A stretch of 64,000 nucleotides of DNA from Sphingomonadaceae bacterium. Lineage in GTDB: Bacteria; Pseudomonadota; Alphaproteobacteria; Sphingomonadales; Sphingomonadaceae. Of the stretch, positions 28,609 to 35,952 are shown piece by piece. Both the position numbers and the translations under genes were made by a program. The stretch lies in NCBI GenBank assembly GCA_021732525.1, contig JAKFUU010000012.1:62001-126000 (forward strand), written 5' to 3'. The stretch's first letter is position 1. Every line of letters begins with the position of its first letter. A model generated the notes under the pieces. It was given only the letters and a program-made list of their open reading frames with translations, was not told the DNA's origin and did not search any database.

Positions 28609-29933
28609 TGGGAATTCCTCACATAGACGCCGTCGAGAAAGACGATCTCGACTGCGATGCCGGTCGGCATTTCGACGACAGGTTGGTACTGTTCGGCGCG
28701 TTCGATGAGATAGCGGCTGACCGTGTCAGCCGCCTCGCCGGCGCCCTGGCCGAGACCGCCAGCGACAATGTCGGTCGCCGACAGGGAAGGGCGCTGCTGG
28801 CCAGCGCCCAGCTGTCCGGCGAAAATGCCATTGGCATTGGCCGAAAAGCCGCGCCCGAAGCCGCCGACGATGCCAGCCAGCAAAGCCTGGCTGACCAGAT
28901 TGCCTTCCCGGCTGACGACACGCCCGCGCACACCGGATTTACCGGCAAAGCTGATGAAGCCCTTGACCTCGCTTACCGCGACCCGGCCACCAGGCTGATC
29001 GCAGGTCATGCGGGCCAGCTTCACATAGACCTTTTCGGAAGAAAGATCGCCGCGGGCTGCCCCATTGACGATGCAGCCCTCGATACGCGTCGTCAGCACC
29101 TTGCCATTCTGCATGACCGAGCGCGCTGGCCCGGTGATCCGCAGCACCACCGGCAGCGGATCGGTCTGGCTGCTGACCCCGGCAGAGGCATCGACGCCCA
29201 CGATCACCCGCGCCGAGGCATAGGAGTTGGGCGGCAGGTAATCGGGAGAGTCCTCGACTACCACCGGAGGCACTTCAGGCCGGATGGACCGGGCACCGCC
29301 GCCTGCTGCCTTGTCGCTGCCAAAGCTCATCAGCTTGACTTCGCCCGGGGCCGCAAAGACCGGCTCTGCGATATTTGGCGCTCCTGCTCCAACCGAAGTT
29401 GGCGCGCGCCCGCGGGCATCATAGCCGCCCGCTTGCGGGCCGTAGGCTGGCAGCGGCGCACTTGGCGGGGGCGGGGCGCTTTGGCTCGCAAGCCGCGAGC
29501 GCAATTCAGCATTTTCTGCTGAGATGGCGTCGATCGCTGCCTGGCCGTCGGTCCGCATCGCTTGATTTTCTGACTTGAGCGCGGCGAGCTGTGCCTCGAT
29601 CTCCGAGCGCGGAACGCTCGTGTCCTTCAGCGCCTTTTGCTCACGCGACACCGCATCGAGCCTATTGCCATAAGTTGCCACGAACTCACGCTGGGAGAGG
29701 TCTCGGTTCACGAGGCCCGCCGTATCGATTGTCTGCGGTGCATCAGGGTCGCTTCCCTTGGCGGTGTCATCGCCGCCGAGGATGAACCAGCTGCCACCTG
29801 CGAGGATAACCGCGCCAATCGTGCCGAGCAGCAGCTTCTGGCGGCGCGCGGTCTTGGCATTGAGGTCGGCGACGGGCGAGGTTGTCGCCTTCTCGGCCTG
29901 AGCCGGGACGGGAGGGGTAGGAGCTTCGCTCAT
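28605..29933 (-). CDS. traB: TraB, VirB10-like scaffold protein
   Basis: 442 residues from ATG at 29933 (F TraB 475). The N-terminus is cytoplasmic, with one membrane helix (LLLGTIGAVILAGGSWFILG). A coiled-coil stretch (about residues 65-125, SEIEAQLAALKSENQAM...) and a Pro-rich linker (SAPPPPSAPLPAYGP) follow, then the VirB10-type beta domain with TRIEGCIVNGAARGDLSSEKVYVKL. It spans the envelope and links TraC/TraD-level energy to the TraK/TraV pore. The start overlaps the traK stop. The upstream frame has no TraB similarity. Confidence 0.93.
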   Translation of the reverse strand: MSEAPTPPVPAQAEKATTSPVADLNAKTARRQKLLLGTIGAVILAGGSWFILGGDDTAKGSDPDAPQTIDTAGLVNRDLSQREFVATYGNRLDAVSREQKALKDTSVPRSEIEAQLAALKSENQAMRTDGQAAIDAISAENAELRSRLASQSAPPPPSAPLPAYGPQAGGYDARGRAPTSVGAGAPNIAEPVFAAPGEVKLMSFGSDKAAGGGARSIRPEVPPVVVEDSPDYLPPNSYASARVIVGVDASAGVSSQTDPLPVVLRITGPARSVMQNGKVLTTRIEGCIVNGAARGDLSSEKVYVKLARMTCDQPGGRVAVSEVKGFISFAGKSGVRGRVVSREGNLVSQALLAGIVGGFGRGFSANANGIFAGQLGAGQQRPSLSATDIVAGGLGQGAGEAADTVSRYLIERAEQYQPVVEMPTGIAVEIVFLDGVYVRNSQ

Positions 29934-30682
29934 TGGCCCTGCTCCCCGTTGCCACCGACAACAAAGGCGGTGGTGCTCATGCCCGGTGTGAGCACCGGGC
30001 TGACAATTGCGACCGCAAGGGCGCCAGTGGGCGCCAGGTCGCGCTCTGCAAGAGTGACGTTTTGCGCGCCGCGGTTGGCGATGCGGATGATTTTGCCGGC
30101 AAGGCTGCTGCCCCGGTAATCGGCAATCAGCTGAACCTCGAGGTCGCCGACGCGCGCGGGCGGCGCAGCCAATTGCCGTACCTCGAAGCCCTCGACCGAC
30201 CGGTCGTCCGCCATCGCTTGTATGAGCCGCACCGCGCTTGCGGTGAGCGGGGTCTCTTTCTCCCAATCCGCCGCCATGTTCCGGGCAATCGCCGGATTGG
30301 TGATGAAGACCTGGACAGCAGGGATTTGCTCGATCCGGCAGGCAACCTTGTAGACGAAGCCCTTGCGGGTCGTGGCAAAAAAGCTGATCGAGCGGGCCGC
30401 GAAGGTCTCGGGCACCGAAACATAGATATCGCCCCGCAGCGGCTCGTTGGTCACCGCAAAATCATTGTACGGCGTGCCGCTGGAAATCTTCGAGACGCTC
30501 GCAAACTGATCGTCGATCAGCGCAAAACGGGTGAGCTCGCGCGCGGACACCGCGCATTCGATGCTCGACCCATCGGCGGCTTGTTTGAACTGGTCAGCGG
30601 CAAGGGCAGGGCAAGCAAAGGCGAGAGCGCTGGCACAGGCGAGCCTCTTCGCGCGTCGCAAGGCATGGGCGTAAGCCATCAA
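29930..30682 (-). CDS. traK: TraK, VirB9-like secretin-type channel protein
   Basis: 250 residues (F TraK 242). A signal peptide (RAKRLACASALAFACPALA) is followed by the domain start DQFKQAADGSSIECAVSARELTRF and the VFITNPAI and GSSLAGKIIRIANRG blocks typical of TraK. Two adjacent ATGs (30682, 30679) overlap the traE stop. TraK forms the outer-membrane-proximal ring with TraV and TraB. Confidence 0.92.
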   Translation of the reverse strand: MMAYAHALRRAKRLACASALAFACPALAADQFKQAADGSSIECAVSARELTRFALIDDQFASVSKISSGTPYNDFAVTNEPLRGDIYVSVPETFAARSISFFATTRKGFVYKVACRIEQIPAVQVFITNPAIARNMAADWEKETPLTASAVRLIQAMADDRSVEGFEVRQLAAPPARVGDLEVQLIADYRGSSLAGKIIRIANRGAQNVTLAERDLAPTGALAVAIVSPVLTPGMSTTAFVVGGNGEQGQ

Positions 30683-31251
30683 CGGGCCTCCTTGGATGTG
30701 TCTTTGGTGGGGAGCTGGGCGAACCCGGCAAGCGAGAGCCTCAGCCCGCGATAGGTCCAGGTGAACCGGAAACGGCGATCATCGCTGGCGATCACCTGCG
30801 CGCCCACGAAGGTCTTGAGCGTGCCCGTAACCTCCGATGTTAAACCCTTGGGATCGACGGTCATTGATCGGATGATGAAGGCCTGGGTGACGTCCGAGCC
30901 GCGCTGCTCGGCGACGATCTTCACGAGGTCGGCCTTGAGTTGGCCATGGCTGACCGGGTCGGCGAGCTTCAGAATCTCGCCCATCCAGTAGTCGAGACCC
31001 TCCGGGCTGCGGTTGAGCAGCACCAGCGCGGTGTCGCGGGTCACGAGCTCAAGGTAGTCGGCATCGACCCCGGCGCTGCTGACAGTGAGTTCGCGCGGCA
31101 GCGTGGGGAGCAGGACAACCTCGCGGTCACGTGTCGCAGCTAGGCTTGTGGCAACGACAAGCGCGATCCCGAGACCGGCACTGGTCAGTGCAAACAGATT
31201 GCGTTGGCGCAGCAGCGTCTGCTGGCGCTCATGGGAAATGTCGGCAAACAT
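30679..31251 (-). CDS. traE: TraE, VirB5/VirB8-like inner-membrane assembly protein
   Basis: 190 residues (F TraE 188). A single membrane segment (LFALTSAGLGIALVVATSLA) is followed by a periplasmic domain with VVLLPTLPRELTVSSAGVDADYL, the usual TraE block. It works early in pilus assembly at the inner membrane. It starts 12 bases after traL and is coupled to traK. Confidence 0.92.
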   Translation of the reverse strand: MFADISHERQQTLLRQRNLFALTSAGLGIALVVATSLAATRDREVVLLPTLPRELTVSSAGVDADYLELVTRDTALVLLNRSPEGLDYWMGEILKLADPVSHGQLKADLVKIVAEQRGSDVTQAFIIRSMTVDPKGLTSEVTGTLKTFVGAQVIASDDRRFRFTWTYRGLRLSLAGFAQLPTKDTSKEAR

Positions 31252-31263
31252 GAGTGTCTCCCC

Positions 31264-31551
31264 TCAACCGGCAAGCAGGCGGCAGTGGGAAGGCGGCGTG
31301 GATTTCAGACTCAGCAATCCGGCCGGCAGATACCAATAGGCGGCATGGGCTACCCAGGAGCTGGCGCGTCCTGCTTTTGCCTTTCGCAGCGCGAACCAGG
31401 CGCCGAACGCAACAATGATGCCGATAAAGATATGCTGGCTGAGGATCCCCCAGGTGAAGGGGACAATCATCCCGGCAAACTCGTCGATGGTCCAAAAGCC
31501 AATAAGCTCCGGGTCGTCGAGCCGCCGGGGAATGATGTAGGGATCTGCCAT
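31264..31551 (-). CDS. traL: TraL, small pilus assembly protein (VirB3-like)
   Basis: 95 residues (F TraL 91). It begins MADPYIIPRRLDDPELIGFWTIDEFAG, the characteristic TraL start, followed by two closely spaced hydrophobic segments (MIVPFTWGILSQHIFIGIIVA). An inner-membrane protein. It follows traA by 29 bases and precedes traE by 12. Confidence 0.93.
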   Translation of the reverse strand: MADPYIIPRRLDDPELIGFWTIDEFAGMIVPFTWGILSQHIFIGIIVAFGAWFALRKAKAGRASSWVAHAAYWYLPAGLLSLKSTPPSHCRLLAG

Positions 31552-31580
31552 GAGAACGCCGCCTTCCAGTGTCCGATGCG

Positions 31581-31925
31581 TCAGATGATCGCGGTCACGA
31601 CCGAGGTGACGATCGGAACACCCGTGCCGACGCCGATGCCGACACCCACCGGCACAGCGACCTGGCCGAGCGAGAAGCGGCCCGAGGCAAGGCCAATGAG
31701 GCCGCCAGCAAGGCTGAGCACGGTGATGATCTTGCCGCCCGAGCCCTCGAGGAAATTCGTGAACTGGGTGAGAGCCGGATCGAAGGTTGTATCAGCGCCT
31801 GCAAAGGCTGCGCCAGCAGCAAGGCTGGCGATGAGCGCGGGGATGGCAAAGGTCATCGCCCGGTTGGCTTTGGTGGTGCGCTGGTCGGACGCGCTATTGC
31901 GTCGGAGGAGGGGGAGGGACTGCAT
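31581..31925 (-). CDS. traA: TraA-like F-type propilin
   Basis: 114 residues. The start at 31925 has GGAG 6-7 bases upstream; a second ATG at 31856 lacks a ribosome site. A long leader (about 42 residues ending AAGAAFAG) is followed by a mature pilin of about 70 residues with two hydrophobic helices (KIITVLSLAGGLIGLASGRFS and a Gly/Val-rich stretch). F propilin has the same plan (51-residue leader, 70-residue pilin). First gene of the tra operon. Confidence 0.88.
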   Translation of the reverse strand: MQSLPLLRRNSASDQRTTKANRAMTFAIPALIASLAAGAAFAGADTTFDPALTQFTNFLEGSGGKIITVLSLAGGLIGLASGRFSLGQVAVPVGVGIGVGTGVPIVTSVVTAII

Positions 31926-32272
31926 AAAGAACTCCGTGTGGGAGGGTGGAACAGCGTCCTTGTGTTCGCTGTGGGTTCTCTATGCGTCTAGGAAGTTGGC
32001 GTAGGAAAGTTGGAAGGAGCTCGATGGCCCACAGGCGGATGCATATGGACGCTGGCAATGGGCTTCGTTGCTAATTTTATACCTAAACAGCCACTTAATA
32101 GCGGTTCACTGTAGATCTTTCGCAACATGGCAGTCGGCAATTCACAACGAATCAACGTCTGAGATCGATTCGCCTAGAAACGAGAGGTTCTATATATGTT
32201 CTAAATTGTTTCCTACATGAGCCGCCCGCGATAAGCCTTCGACTCACTTGCTTATCGAAAGGAGCCATCACC
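31926..32272. promoter_or_regulatory. Divergent regulatory region between the tra operon and the XRE regulator gene
   Basis: 347 bases with no gene. On the minus strand TATAAAAT (32074-32081) is a possible -10 for the tra operon, about 150 bases upstream of traA, with no clear -35. Near the plus-strand gene is a cluster of TAGAA/TTCTA elements: TAGAAA at 32175-32180, GTTCTA at 32187-32192 and GTTCTA at 32198-32203. The first two form an 18-bp imperfect palindrome and the last two are 11 bp apart, one helical turn. The XRE regulator is the natural candidate to bind here. AAGGAG lies just before its ATG. Confidence 0.45.
32175..32203. promoter_or_regulatory. Candidate operator cluster for the XRE-type regulator
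   Basis: TAGAAACGAGAGGTTCTA (32175-32192) is an imperfect palindrome and is followed by another GTTCTA 11 bases after the first one. The AT-rich TATATAT in between could be a -10. The position between the divergent tra operon and the regulator gene fits autoregulation and control of transfer. Inferred from pattern only. Confidence 0.4.
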
Positions 32273-32725
32273 ATGCATCAATCCGCCATACCTACGAATG
32301 CGAGCCTCGCACGCGTTCTAACCCACGCCATCGAAACGGCCGACAAGCCGAAGCATCAGATCGCCAGTGAGGCAGGGATCCATCGTGTAACCCTCTTCAA
32401 GATCATGCGCGGCGAGCATGTCATCAGTATCGACAGGGCAGTGCGGATCTTCGAGGTCTGCGGCGCCAGTCCTCACGCCGCCATCGTGCTGACGCTCGCC
32501 GGTGAAGAGGTGCTGGCCTGCGAATGGATGCGCCGTGACATGGGCGCATTCCTCGATGAATTCATCACTAGCTTGCCTGGGCAGCTTGATCGCACCCTAG
32601 GTCGCCGGGTCGAGGACCTCAGGCCGCGCTGGGCTATCGGCACCTCGCAGCTCGTGGCCAAGCTGCTCGCCAAACACATTGATGATCTCGCCAATCGCGA
32701 CATCGCCATGACCCTGACACGCTGA
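32273..32725 (+). CDS. XRE-type helix-turn-helix regulator
   Basis: 150 residues. Residues about 12-65 form an HTH of the XRE type (KHQIASEAGIHRVTLFKIMRGEHVISIDRAVRIFEVCG). The C-terminal half is helical and unrecognised. AAGGAG precedes the ATG by about 9 bases. It is divergent from the 18-gene tra operon across a region with palindromic elements, so it is probably a regulator of transfer. It is followed by an AlpA-like gene in the same direction. Confidence 0.82.
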   Translation: MHQSAIPTNASLARVLTHAIETADKPKHQIASEAGIHRVTLFKIMRGEHVISIDRAVRIFEVCGASPHAAIVLTLAGEEVLACEWMRRDMGAFLDEFITSLPGQLDRTLGRRVEDLRPRWAIGTSQLVAKLLAKHIDDLANRDIAMTLTR

Positions 32726-32774
32726 AGCAGGGCAACTCGGAGGGGACCGAGCCAAGAACCTGACAGGACCATCA

Positions 32775-33023
32775 ATGACTGCAAATTCCAAAACCGCCGA
32801 AGTTAGCGCCGCCGCCGCTGCTAGAATCGAACCTGCCGGCACACACCCGCCGCGTCTCCTGCGCCTGCCTGAGGTTATGGACCGGGTGGGGCTTCGCCGT
32901 TCGGCGATCTATCAGCGCATGAGCGAGGGTCGTTTTCCCAAATGCCGCACGCTGGGGGCAAAATGCTCAGTGTGGGTCGAGGCCGAGATCAACGACTGGA
33001 TCGATGCGATCGCCCGACAATGA
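32775..33023 (+). CDS. AlpA-family DNA-binding regulator
   Basis: 82 residues. After an Ala-rich start, LLRLPEVMDRVGLRRSAIYQRMSEGRFPKCRTLGAKCSVWVEAEINDWIDAI is a full AlpA/MerR-like winged HTH. Such proteins control excision or transfer genes in phage-like and integrative elements. AGGA lies 6 bases upstream. A small hairpin (CTCGG-AGGGGA-CCGAG) sits in the 49-base gap from the preceding gene, which is probably cotranscribed. Confidence 0.85.
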   Translation: MTANSKTAEVSAAAAARIEPAGTHPPRLLRLPEVMDRVGLRRSAIYQRMSEGRFPKCRTLGAKCSVWVEAEINDWIDAIARQ

Positions 33024-33097
33024 TCTCACTCACGTGATGAGGCTCCTCGTCGGCACTCTCGGCGCACAATTGGCCAACTGTGCCTCCCATAAAAATA

Positions 33098-33155
33098 GTG
33101 ATAGGTCAGGTATCACTTTTCGATTGACTTAAATTTATGATTGGTTACCTATCAT
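33098..33155 (+). promoter_or_regulatory. Two related 19-bp palindromic sites around a promoter
   Basis: GTGATAGGTCAGGTATCAC (33098-33116) and ATGATTGGTTACCTATCAT (33137-33155) are both near-palindromes. The second, read on the other strand, shares TGATAGGT...ATCA with the first. A possible -35 TTGACT (33124-33129) and -10 TACCTA (33146-33151, 16-bp spacer) lie so that the second site covers the -10. This is the layout of a repressor pair for the gene starting at 33173. The repressor is unknown; the upstream XRE and AlpA-like proteins are candidates. Confidence 0.5.
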
Positions 33156-33172
33156 ATCCAAGGAGGCCAATC

Positions 33173-34108
33173 ATGCGACTGCCATCACTCTCGGAATTGC
33201 AAAAGCATCTGCAAACGACCCTCGTGGTGAATGCAGAGGTTCAATACCTTGCCGCAGGCGGCAAACTTGGAGCCCAGCTTGCAAGCCTGATCACGGGAAC
33301 GAATTTCGAAGAGGGCACGCTTCCGACCGACGCCTTCGATGATGCAAGTATCAGCACGATCCCTATCGATCATCTGTCTATCTACCGGTGCGTGGTCGAG
33401 TTGCGCCAACTGCTCGAGTCTCGTTCGCTTGGATATGGCGCAGACTCAGAAGCGCTAGACAGCGACTTCATTGCCCAAGAATACCTTGATTTCCTTGAGC
33501 TACATCTCTCGGCGCTGCCTGAAATGACCTACGGCGGTTACGACTGGGGCGGCTGCCGCTTCGGGGCAATGCGAGATCTCCTGCTCGCAGGAAGGGCTTG
33601 GCACCGTCTAGTCTCTATAATCGACTTAGGCAGCGCAGGCGATTTTCATGCCGACGGTTTAACTGCGACGGATTTGGCACTGATCGCCGATATCGAACTG
33701 CGTTCTCTTCGAAATCTCGTGGGCCCGAACAAAAAACTTCGATCGCAGGAGCATTATCAGAAGGCGAGCTCCAACGTCGGCGTGCGTGGCTTTGCGACTA
33801 TCAACTCATTCGATGCGCTTGATTGGCTTGTTCAGCGAAAGGGATTCGCTTTTGCGCCTGTCAAAGCAGGGCTATTCGTCGAACGCCTTGATCGCATCTC
33901 TGACCCGATCGCCCGCGGTCGCGCCGCACTCATTGCAAGCTTCGTGTTTGAGAAATCGTTCCTCGCTCTGGCCGAGGACCTTCAGGAAGAAGTGCATCGT
34001 TTGCGCGAGCTAGCGGACGGCCAGTGCCACTACGACTTGGCAGAGCGAGTAGCACGACATGTGATGGAGATCGATAAGCGGTGGGCATCCAAAACCGCCC
34101 CGGCTTAG
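33173..34108 (+). CDS. Unknown protein behind a double palindromic operator
   Basis: 311 residues from ATG at 33173, which has AAGGAGG 6 bases upstream; an earlier in-frame ATG at 33137 lies inside the putative operator and has no ribosome site. The protein is soluble, mixed alpha/beta with many helices, rich in Leu, Ala and Asp (LPSLSELQKHLQTTLVVNAEVQYLAAGGKL...). It has no membrane segment or P-loop. I do not recognise a family. The strong ribosome site and regulated promoter indicate a genuine, controlled gene. Confidence 0.7.
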   Translation: MRLPSLSELQKHLQTTLVVNAEVQYLAAGGKLGAQLASLITGTNFEEGTLPTDAFDDASISTIPIDHLSIYRCVVELRQLLESRSLGYGADSEALDSDFIAQEYLDFLELHLSALPEMTYGGYDWGGCRFGAMRDLLLAGRAWHRLVSIIDLGSAGDFHADGLTATDLALIADIELRSLRNLVGPNKKLRSQEHYQKASSNVGVRGFATINSFDALDWLVQRKGFAFAPVKAGLFVERLDRISDPIARGRAALIASFVFEKSFLALAEDLQEEVHRLRELADGQCHYDLAERVARHVMEIDKRWASKTAPA

Positions 34109-34306
34109 CCGGTGGGATGCCTGCTTCGAGCAGCTCAGCTGCTCGCGATAGCCGGTGGTCGGTTGCGCCGGATGGCACCTTGGTCGTCACTTTCTCCGAC
34201 CCGGAGTGCCTCCAAACGCGGGAACCAGCGTGACAGCCGGAGAGACGGCAACCAATCCTCAATTCGGTAATGCACCGCGCATCCACGATCCGCGAAAGGC
34301 TTCAAT

Positions 34307-35200
34307 ATGTACAGGCACGATCAAATTTCGATGGGGGTCGATTTGACCACCCTTAATCAGCAGGCAGTTGCCAATGCTTGGCATGTCGCTGAACTCTTGA
34401 AAGAAATGAGCAGTACTGAGGTCGCGCGGCGCACCCGAGCGGGCGCACTCGTTTCGGATCAGCGATTTGGCAGGGGCCAACATGGCGACCTAGGCGCATT
34501 TTACGCCCCATTCGATTGGATCAATACCGAAGCAGACATCATTATCGTCGGGATAACACCGGGTATGCGCCAGGCGGAGACTGCCCTTCTGACACTGCGC
34601 CAAAGGCTCATCACAACTGCCCTCGACGATCAATCGATGGCACGCGCACTCAACGATGCCAAGAAGGCAGCATCGTTCGAAGGCCCTATGCGGGGCATTG
34701 CTGCGCAGCTGATGGACCACTTTGGATTCCACCACCTCTTCGGACTAGAAACGACAGCTGAGTTGTTTGGAAAGGCGGCGAACCGTGCGCACTATACATC
34801 GGTCTACCGCTACCCGGTTTTACAGGCGAAAGCCGCTCAATGGCGCAATTACTCCGGCGGTGAGGCCCCCAAGTCGAGAGCTAACCCGCTATTGGCTCGC
34901 TTCGTGGAGGAATATCTCATGCCCGAGCTCATGTGCTTCAAAAGCGCCTGGATTGTTCCGTTCGGGCCAACCCCCGCCGCAGTTCTTAATGATCTGGGTA
35001 AGAAAGGCATCATTGACCAGGATCGGATCCTCTCTGGCCTGAATCACCCCTCTGGGGAGCAATGGAATCGGCACAATTGCCAGCTGGACCGGGTCGATCA
35101 TGCTCACTGCGCAAAAAACGTTGGCTGTGCAAAAGTGCAGGATCGCTCACGTGTCCTTCGCAGTCAGATGGCCGCATTGGTTGGGCAGCAAATCGGGTAG
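34307..35200 (+). CDS. Protein with uracil-DNA-glycosylase-superfamily-like motifs
   Basis: 297 residues; ATG at 34331 is an alternative start. ADIIIVGITPGMRQAE (about residue 77) resembles the UDG motif GxxPGxxQ, and LSGLNHPSGEQWNRHNCQL (about residue 241) resembles the second UDG motif HPSG. Between them is a beta-strand followed by FGPTPAAVLNDLG, as in the fold. This may be a base-excision or base-sensing enzyme used in defence or repair of transferred DNA. Activity is not assured because the catalytic Asp/Asn of known families cannot be placed with certainty. There are no close upstream promoter signals; it lies 198 bases after the previous gene. Confidence 0.55.
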   Translation: MYRHDQISMGVDLTTLNQQAVANAWHVAELLKEMSSTEVARRTRAGALVSDQRFGRGQHGDLGAFYAPFDWINTEADIIIVGITPGMRQAETALLTLRQRLITTALDDQSMARALNDAKKAASFEGPMRGIAAQLMDHFGFHHLFGLETTAELFGKAANRAHYTSVYRYPVLQAKAAQWRNYSGGEAPKSRANPLLARFVEEYLMPELMCFKSAWIVPFGPTPAAVLNDLGKKGIIDQDRILSGLNHPSGEQWNRHNCQLDRVDHAHCAKNVGCAKVQDRSRVLRSQMAALVGQQIG

Positions 35201-35259
35201 AAGTGCATTTCGGCGGCAACCATCTACCGCAATGCAAGACCGCTCGCTAAGCAGCACAA

Positions 35260-35952
35260 ATGGCTTACCGTTATCCTGTCGGCAATTCTCTCCATCCAGA
35301 AGCCCTGAAGGAGAAGCAACGGCTTTTCCGTGATGCCTTCCCTACGCCTTTAGCCCTCCGGGCTCATCGCGCCTTATCCTGGCTTCGCCGTGCTGAGGCT
35401 GAAGACAAGGACGATGATGTTCGCTTCATCCTGCTGTGGATTGGCTTCAATGCGGCCTATGCGGGCGACGTTGAAGCATCGGCAAGCAGCTCAGCACCCG
35501 AGGGCGAGCGAGGCTTGTTTCAGGCGTTCTTCTCCACCTTGGTGAAGTTTGACGGGCGCCACCGCGTTTATGATGCGGTTTGGGACCGTTTCAGTCAGGA
35601 GATCCGGCTGCTCCTCGACAATCGCTATGTCTTTCATCCCTTTTGGCAGCATCAAAATGGGGCTTCAGGTTACGCTGATTGGGAGCAAAGGCTTGAGCGC
35701 AGCCGGTCTGCTGTGAAAAACGCGCTGAGAGAGCACGACACAGCCCGAATATTGTCGATCCTGTTCGACCGGCTCTACGTTCTGCGCAATCAGCTGGTGC
35801 ACGGTGGGTCAACCTGGAACAGCGACGTCAATCGCGATCAGGTTCGCGATGGTGCTTCGCTGCTAGGCTGCCTCCTGCCCATCTTTATTGATCTCATGAT
35901 GGATAATCCGCAGCACGAGTGGCCGATGCCCAATTACCCCGTCGTGGATTGA
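35260..35952 (+). CDS. HEPN-domain protein, possible RNase
   Basis: 230 residues. Near residue 173, LYVLRNQLVHGGSTW contains the HEPN RNase signature Rx4H (RNQLVH). An upstream helical region (DDVRFILLWIGFNAAYAG, about residues 52-70) matches the ApeA/HEPN-like start found in many small defence proteins. HEPN proteins often cut tRNA or other RNA in abortive infection or toxin systems. Its 3' end overlaps the convergent helicase gene by 19 bases. No clear antitoxin is adjacent. Confidence 0.72.
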   Translation: MAYRYPVGNSLHPEALKEKQRLFRDAFPTPLALRAHRALSWLRRAEAEDKDDDVRFILLWIGFNAAYAGDVEASASSSAPEGERGLFQAFFSTLVKFDGRHRVYDAVWDRFSQEIRLLLDNRYVFHPFWQHQNGASGYADWEQRLERSRSAVKNALREHDTARILSILFDRLYVLRNQLVHGGSTWNSDVNRDQVRDGASLLGCLLPIFIDLMMDNPQHEWPMPNYPVVD

